Below, piece after piece: positions 59,409 to 64,000 of a stretch of DNA of 64,000 bases. The stretch lies in contig CM038920.1 in NCBI GenBank assembly GCA_021904315.1, forward strand, positions 12,462,001-12,526,000, given 5' to 3'. The stretch is from Sphagnum magellanicum (Eukaryota > Streptophyta > Sphagnopsida > Sphagnales > Sphagnaceae). The position numbers were made by a program, and so were the translations under genes. The number at the start of each line of letters is the position of its first letter. Position 1 is the first letter of the stretch. The notes below the pieces were generated by a model. The model did no database searches. It worked only from the letters and a program-made list of their open reading frames with translations, and was not told where the DNA came from.

Positions 59409-61566
59409 ATGGGCAAGACTTTAGAGATGCGGGGTAATATATGTTTTCTTGAGCCTCAGGTTAGCCGTTTTTCTCTCTTATTTATTTTATTTTATTGTTG
59501 CGTCAATTCTCTTCTTTGAAGGTGGAGATCTGCAGATCATGTGAATGAGTAGTAATAAGGTGCAAGCAAGCACGCACAAGGATTGTGTGTGAGGAAGAAG
59601 CAGCTGGAGATATTCGTTGCAATTTTTTGCAGCCGAATTCAGTGGGGGAATACGCAACCCTATGAGATTCAAAATTGATATTATGCTGGGCAGAGAGGAA
59701 AAAAAATACAGTTTGAAACTGGACATAGAGAACAACTTTTTTTTTTTTTTTTTTTTTTTTTTCCTTTTTTCTTTCTGGCTTGCAAAATGAGTCACGGTTG
59801 AGAATAGGGTATTTGTATCCGGTTGCATCTTTTGGTAGATTGTTCATGTGGTCAGACATGCAGGGAAATTGTGTCCTGCATGTGAATTACTTTGTGGTCT
59901 TCATCCTGCCAAGATGAGGAAAGCCACATTGTAGTGTTGAGACAGGAAGAAGCCACAGCATGCATGCATGCATGATATAGAGGCGAGATAGTAAAGCACA
60001 CTCCTGATACCTTTACCATATATATATGGTAATGCTTCTTTTTTTTAATGTATTTTTCTTCTCTCTTTCCTTTCTGTTCAAAGCTTAATATGCAGCTGAT
60101 GTAGGATAGTTTGTTGATCCTCGTGTGTATTTTCAGGCAGTATTTTCTTTCCTCTTTGGTGATGGTCAATTTATGCGCTGCTACCACAAGGAAGCAAATG
60201 ATGATCCAGATGCAGATGTAACCTGCTGGACAGCTGCTGGGGAGCGCACAGTATCGTTTTCAGCTCCTTTGAATGCACCAGCCTTGGTGAGGAAATTTGT
60301 AGGTGAGCCAACAACTGTGAATGTTCTACATCTTAATCTTCGTGTTTTGCTTCCTCACAGCTCCTTCTAGGTAAACCACAATTGAAGGACCAATTTGGAA
60401 AAACTATACCAGTGACAAGCTCTAGAGTTCATGAGTATCAACAGCATTCCTGTCATTGGTGTAGGCATGTGGAGATGGGATTTTGGAGTGCAATTGTAGC
60501 ATTGATTCTGTTAATGAGAAGAGGCCTTCTTTAGTGATGAATTTCCAACTTCAAATTATTTCTTTTTTTCACTTCATAGTTGTGCCAGTCAAGTTACAGG
60601 ATGTACACTGTGATGGAGTGGTAAGGGACTATGAATTTTTTTCCATTTCCACAACTTGGGCATAAACTAATTGAGTCAGTTGCATGTTCTGGTTCCAGGC
60701 TCTGATGTGCTTAAGGTAAAGGAAATTCAGCAGTATGAAAGGGTGGGGAGCTGTTTCACTATTAGATCCAATCCAACTTCAGATGCAGCTGCTGCAGATG
60801 TATTTTCAACAAAGGGCTATATTGTACTGTCACCTGCAGAGGATGGGAAAGGTTGTGCAATTCTTATCAATGTTGTGCTTGAGTTCAAGACTACTGTCTG
60901 GGGGTTGCAAGGTACACTTCCTTCTCATTGCTTTTGATTTTCTGGTTTATGTTTGCACATGTGCAATCTCTTGTGCTGACCCCACAGTCACTGAATTTTA
61001 TTGTTTCAGGAACTATTGAGAGTTTTATGGAGATTAAAGCAAAGAAGTCTTTTGAGAGATGGATAGAAATTGCACAAAAATACTGTGAGGATCAAAGGGG
61101 TCTAGCATATAAGGCTCTTTCCTCTTTCAAGGCAAACGAGATTGACTCTGAGGATGACATATTTTTTGACATTGAAGATGGACCAGACCAAGATGATGAC
61201 TTGGCTGTTGAAAGCACTGGTGAAGAGCTCACTAGCACCAGCCTGGTGGAGTCTGTAGGACGTTTTGATACTGCAGCTGACAATAGAACTGAATTGGATC
61301 TATGGTTCGTGAAATCAGTAATGAAAGAGCTTAATACCCTACAGGTTTCTAGTGATGCAACAAGAATTCATCTGGAGAAACTGAATACAAAGCTACAAAG
61401 GATGGAGGAAGATGTTGGATATTTGACATCCCAAATGCAGTTGCGAAAGCAATCAGAGATGATTTCTCCTCGAGTTGCCTGGACAGTTGCTGGGCTTGGT
61501 GTTGGCACCTGTCTCCTGTTTGTTATAGGGCGTGCATATTTAAAGGCTGAGAGTTCCCGACACTAG
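59409..61566 (+). CDS. Tail-anchored protein with VASt/START-like domain, five exons
   Basis: Exons: 59409-59459, 60137-60302, 60580-60620, 60680-60911, 61010-61566; phases join to 349 codons (348 aa). Residues about 15-180 resemble a VASt (DUF4782) lipid-binding fold: FLFGDGQFMRCYHKEANDD, CWTAAGERTVSFSAPL, then LVPGSDVLKVKEIQQYE, and FKTTVWGLQGTIES at the end. An acidic linker (EIDSEDDIFFDIEDGPDQDD) follows, then a coiled coil (SSDATRIHLEKLNTKLQRM), and one C-terminal membrane segment (VAWTVAGLGVGTCLLFVIG) before a short basic tail. VASt proteins move or sense sterols at membrane contact sites in other systems. The match here is divergent and the function is inferred. No GRAM domain is seen, so an upstream exon could be missing. 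Some 5' sequence is purine-rich with an upstream 24-codon ORF from 59306. Confidence 0.7.
59737..59762. repeat. Poly-T run of 26 in intron 1 of the VASt-like gene
   Basis: Twenty-six T in a row, inside the first intron (59460-60136). Confidence 0.95.
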
Positions 61567-61647
61567 TCCCACCATGAGTTGGGCAGTCTCATACATGTTT
61601 TGAAGAGCTGTTTACTGTAGTTGTCATTCAGCCAGTGATCCTTTGTG

Positions 61648-61653
61648 AATAAA
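61648..61653 (+). terminator. Candidate polyadenylation signal of the VASt-like gene
   Basis: AATAAA lies 82 bp after the stop codon at 61566, in a reasonable place for a 3' end signal. Confidence 0.5.
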
Positions 61654-61925
61654 AGACCGGCAAAGCAAATTCTTTCATGAAGTTACCAGTGACTTGGTTG
61701 AAAATTTTGAACGCAAGACAGTTTGTGATTCATATGTGATATTGTGAGTATCTTTTCTTAAGGGCAACGTGTAGCTTTCTTCCTCTGAAGGGCAAACAGG
61801 GAGCCGGTTCTCCAGATGAAATCCAGATTGTTAGCAACCTTGCTCCTTCATTGAGAGAAAGAAACAGTTCTCATGGGCACTAGTGAACTAACAACTAGCC
61901 ACCAATGCACCATCCATTGGAAGCC

Positions 61926-62102
61926 TATTATGACTCAGTTATGGATGAATCCCAACTGAGTTGATATGGAGTTTCACCTTGCTGAACCTATCTGCAGAAC
62001 ATAGGTCCTTTAGGTAGGACAATAGGTGGCAATTGGGTGAGTAGATGCATGTAGATAGATAGTATGTAGGTAAAGGGCTGGTGGGTTGTTTGTAGGTAGG
62101 TT
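61926..62102 (+). repeat. Dispersed repeat family D, end-to-end short copy
   Basis: TTATGACTCAGTTATGGATG and AACATAGGTCCTTTAGG match 33345-33420. AGTAGATGCATGTAGATA, then GGTAAAGGGCTGGTGGGT match 34048-34110. The internal duplicated unit of the 33-34 kb copy is absent. Confidence 0.55.
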
Positions 62103-62539
62103 GTGATATAGCCAAACTTTAAAGCTGATTTTTTTGTGGCGAATTTTTGTAAAATTTTGACCTCAAAAATTTAAATGGAATCCCTGGTTGCAGATTCCTG
62201 GATTTCCAAGGAAAGAGTTCACCACTTTTTTGTGTTTTTGATGAAATGCCATCACTTTTGGACAGAGTTTTTAGTTTTGGGGCAGATTTTTGCTAGTTTT
62301 GTACAGTTTGGACGGTTTATCACAAATGTTTCATGAATTGGTGCTAAATATTTTTAGGGATGATGACTAATGATGCTACATCAAGAAAGTGGGGATGAAA
62401 ACACATGTGCACACGAACCCAAAGTTGCAATCATCTGAAATTGACCATGCAAATGACATTAGTGACATTATCAAAAAAAATTGAACCATTTAACTCCACG
62501 TGGATGAAAGTGGGAAACATGCATTTGGAATCTCATTAG

Positions 62540-63270
62540 TGAAAGTCAAAATATAGAATGAAACTCATTGACAGATGACTATGGCAATTTGGATAAAGCT
62601 AATGAAATGTGTTGAATTATAGAATATATATAATTTTATGAGCATATTGATCAAATTGGGCGATGTGGATGGAATTGAATACATGGATGAAAACATGACA
62701 ATGAAGATTAACTTGATCATATTGCATAAATTCATCACATGGATGAAACTCATCCACCATGTGTGATGAATTTGATGGAAGCAATGAAATTGACTTTATT
62801 AATGGAATTGGAGAAGTCGTTGAACATGGTCACATTAATGAAAATGCAGCATTTGGTTGACAATATGAAAGATAGTAAGGAAATGGATGAAATTGACAAC
62901 ACAATTGACACTAACGACATGGAAGAAATATGACCATGGAGATCACATGCCTTAACATCGATGACATGGATGAAATAGACTTCATGAATGCAATTTGACC
63001 ATATGGGTGGGAACTCAATGTCATGGATGAATTGACCATGTGGATGAAATTCAATAATAGGATTATGGTCATTTTAATTCATTAATTTAGTTTCATTGAT
63101 GTTGTCAAAATTCATCCATGTTACCAACTACATGTGTGTGGTTAGTTTCATCAATGAGCGCACAATCATCAATGTCATTAAGTTTTATTAATGTGGTACA
63201 CTTCATCATCAAGTCATAATTTCATCCATGTGATCACTTTCATTTGTGAGGTTCAATCTACTTGTGTGTC
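62540..63270. repeat. Degenerate ATGGATGAAATTGAC-type low-complexity tract
   Basis: Words such as ATGGATGAAACTCATCC, GATGAAATTGAC and CATGTGGATGAAATTC recur on both strands over about 700 bp, like an old short-unit satellite. Open frames inside it are repetitive. Confidence 0.55.
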
Positions 63271-64000
63271 ATTCCACCTATATGGGCATTGCATTTATGT
63301 GATGAATTTCATCCATGAACACAATTTTACAAATTTTTTTTCTTACTCTATTCATGACTTTTAGAAGTGTTGAACATCAAAGCAAGACAGTTTAAGCAAT
63401 TTTGTTTATGATAAAAATATGGTATTGTAAAAATCTATAATTTTCTCCTAGGCAGCATAAGATTACAAAAATTTCTTTACGATTGCCTATTGCATGGACA
63501 AAACTATAAACAATTTAGTATGATTGCATGTAAAGATTTTATGAGGCTATAATTTATATATGTCTCTTGCAATGTTTGTTGGATGTGAATGATTTGTGTG
63601 TATATCAATGCATGAGTTTGTTGTCTTTGCCACTCGTTTCCTCCAACAAAAATTCAACTCCTAGTCCTTGGAAATGGGCAAACATGAATGAAGAAAGGTT
63701 CTTGTTTGGAAGTCTACAACACCCATTTCCAAATGGTGCATCAGTTGTTCAACATACATTGCAAATTTTGCATGCACCATAACCAGCAACCACGACACTA
63801 TACATGCATAACATCACTTTTCTTGTGTATACCTGAAAGAAAAAAACATGGTTCACTTCAGAATTTGAAACAATTAGACTGTCAGATACAGTAAAAATCT
63901 AGTAATTGTACTCACAATAACAAAGTTGAGCTAAATAACACCACAAAGGCATGGGGTTCTCATTTGAACATCCACAGCTTACACAACAAAACACCGTTGC
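63271..64000. other. Window end, no supported gene
   Basis: Short open frames (63567-63894, +) are unrecognised. It could be the edge of another gene's UTR. Confidence 0.35.

Overview
This is a nuclear segment from a plant, broadly a streptophyte. The signs are spliced genes with GT-AG introns, three genes for plastid proteins (a CPP1-type J-like membrane protein, the NDH subunit NdhS and a Trp/Tyr-permease-family carrier), a plant-specific B3 DNA-binding gene, TTTAGGG-type telomere-like motifs and abundant decayed hAT transposons. The sequence alone does not fix the species. The density of very old AT-rich repeats and the modest intron sizes would fit a bryophyte, fern, lycophyte or gymnosperm, but this is only a guess.

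Layout. 1-2401: nearly complete CPP1 gene (+), missing only its first few codons. 3584-4452: small two-exon B3-domain gene (-). 4.5-6.6 kb: its upstream region, with small tandem duplications. 6.6-35 kb: an AT-rich repeat desert with no intact gene that I can support. It holds several families of dispersed repeats, a decayed hAT transposase (16.4-19.3 kb, -), a zinc-finger ORF of a mobile element split by a solo LTR (23.5-25.1 kb), a second solo LTR of the same family with a clean 5-bp target duplication (29.5-30.4 kb), a degenerate copy of the B3 gene (27.9-28.7 kb, +), and a perfect 174-bp tandem duplication (30.6-30.9 kb). 35.9-39.5 kb: seven-exon Trp/Tyr-permease-family gene (-). 42.3-47.5 kb: ten-exon ankyrin-repeat/coiled-coil gene (+), divergent from the permease gene across a 2.8-kb, relatively GC-rich interval. 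49.7-50.4 kb: ndhS (-). 51.8-52.1 kb: tetranucleotide array with a 36-bp higher-order period. 53.6-58.9 kb: minisatellite, a second decayed hAT transposase (+) and a mariner-like MITE. 59.4-61.6 kb: five-exon gene for a tail-anchored protein with a VASt/START-like domain (+). 61.7-64.0 kb: repeats only.

The genes are ordinary plant single-copy neighbours, not an operon or a pathway cluster. Three probably act in plastids: CPP1 supports protochlorophyllide oxidoreductase, NdhS helps the NDH complex accept electrons from ferredoxin, and the permease is a candidate aromatic amino acid carrier. I did not find a convincing undescribed system. The best leads are the B3 segmental pseudogene, a foldback repeat family, a near-perfect 68-bp palindrome downstream of the permease gene, an overlapping upstream ORF on the ankyrin mRNA, and the 36-bp higher-order repeat. 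Exon borders were assigned by eye from GT-AG sites and reading-frame continuity.
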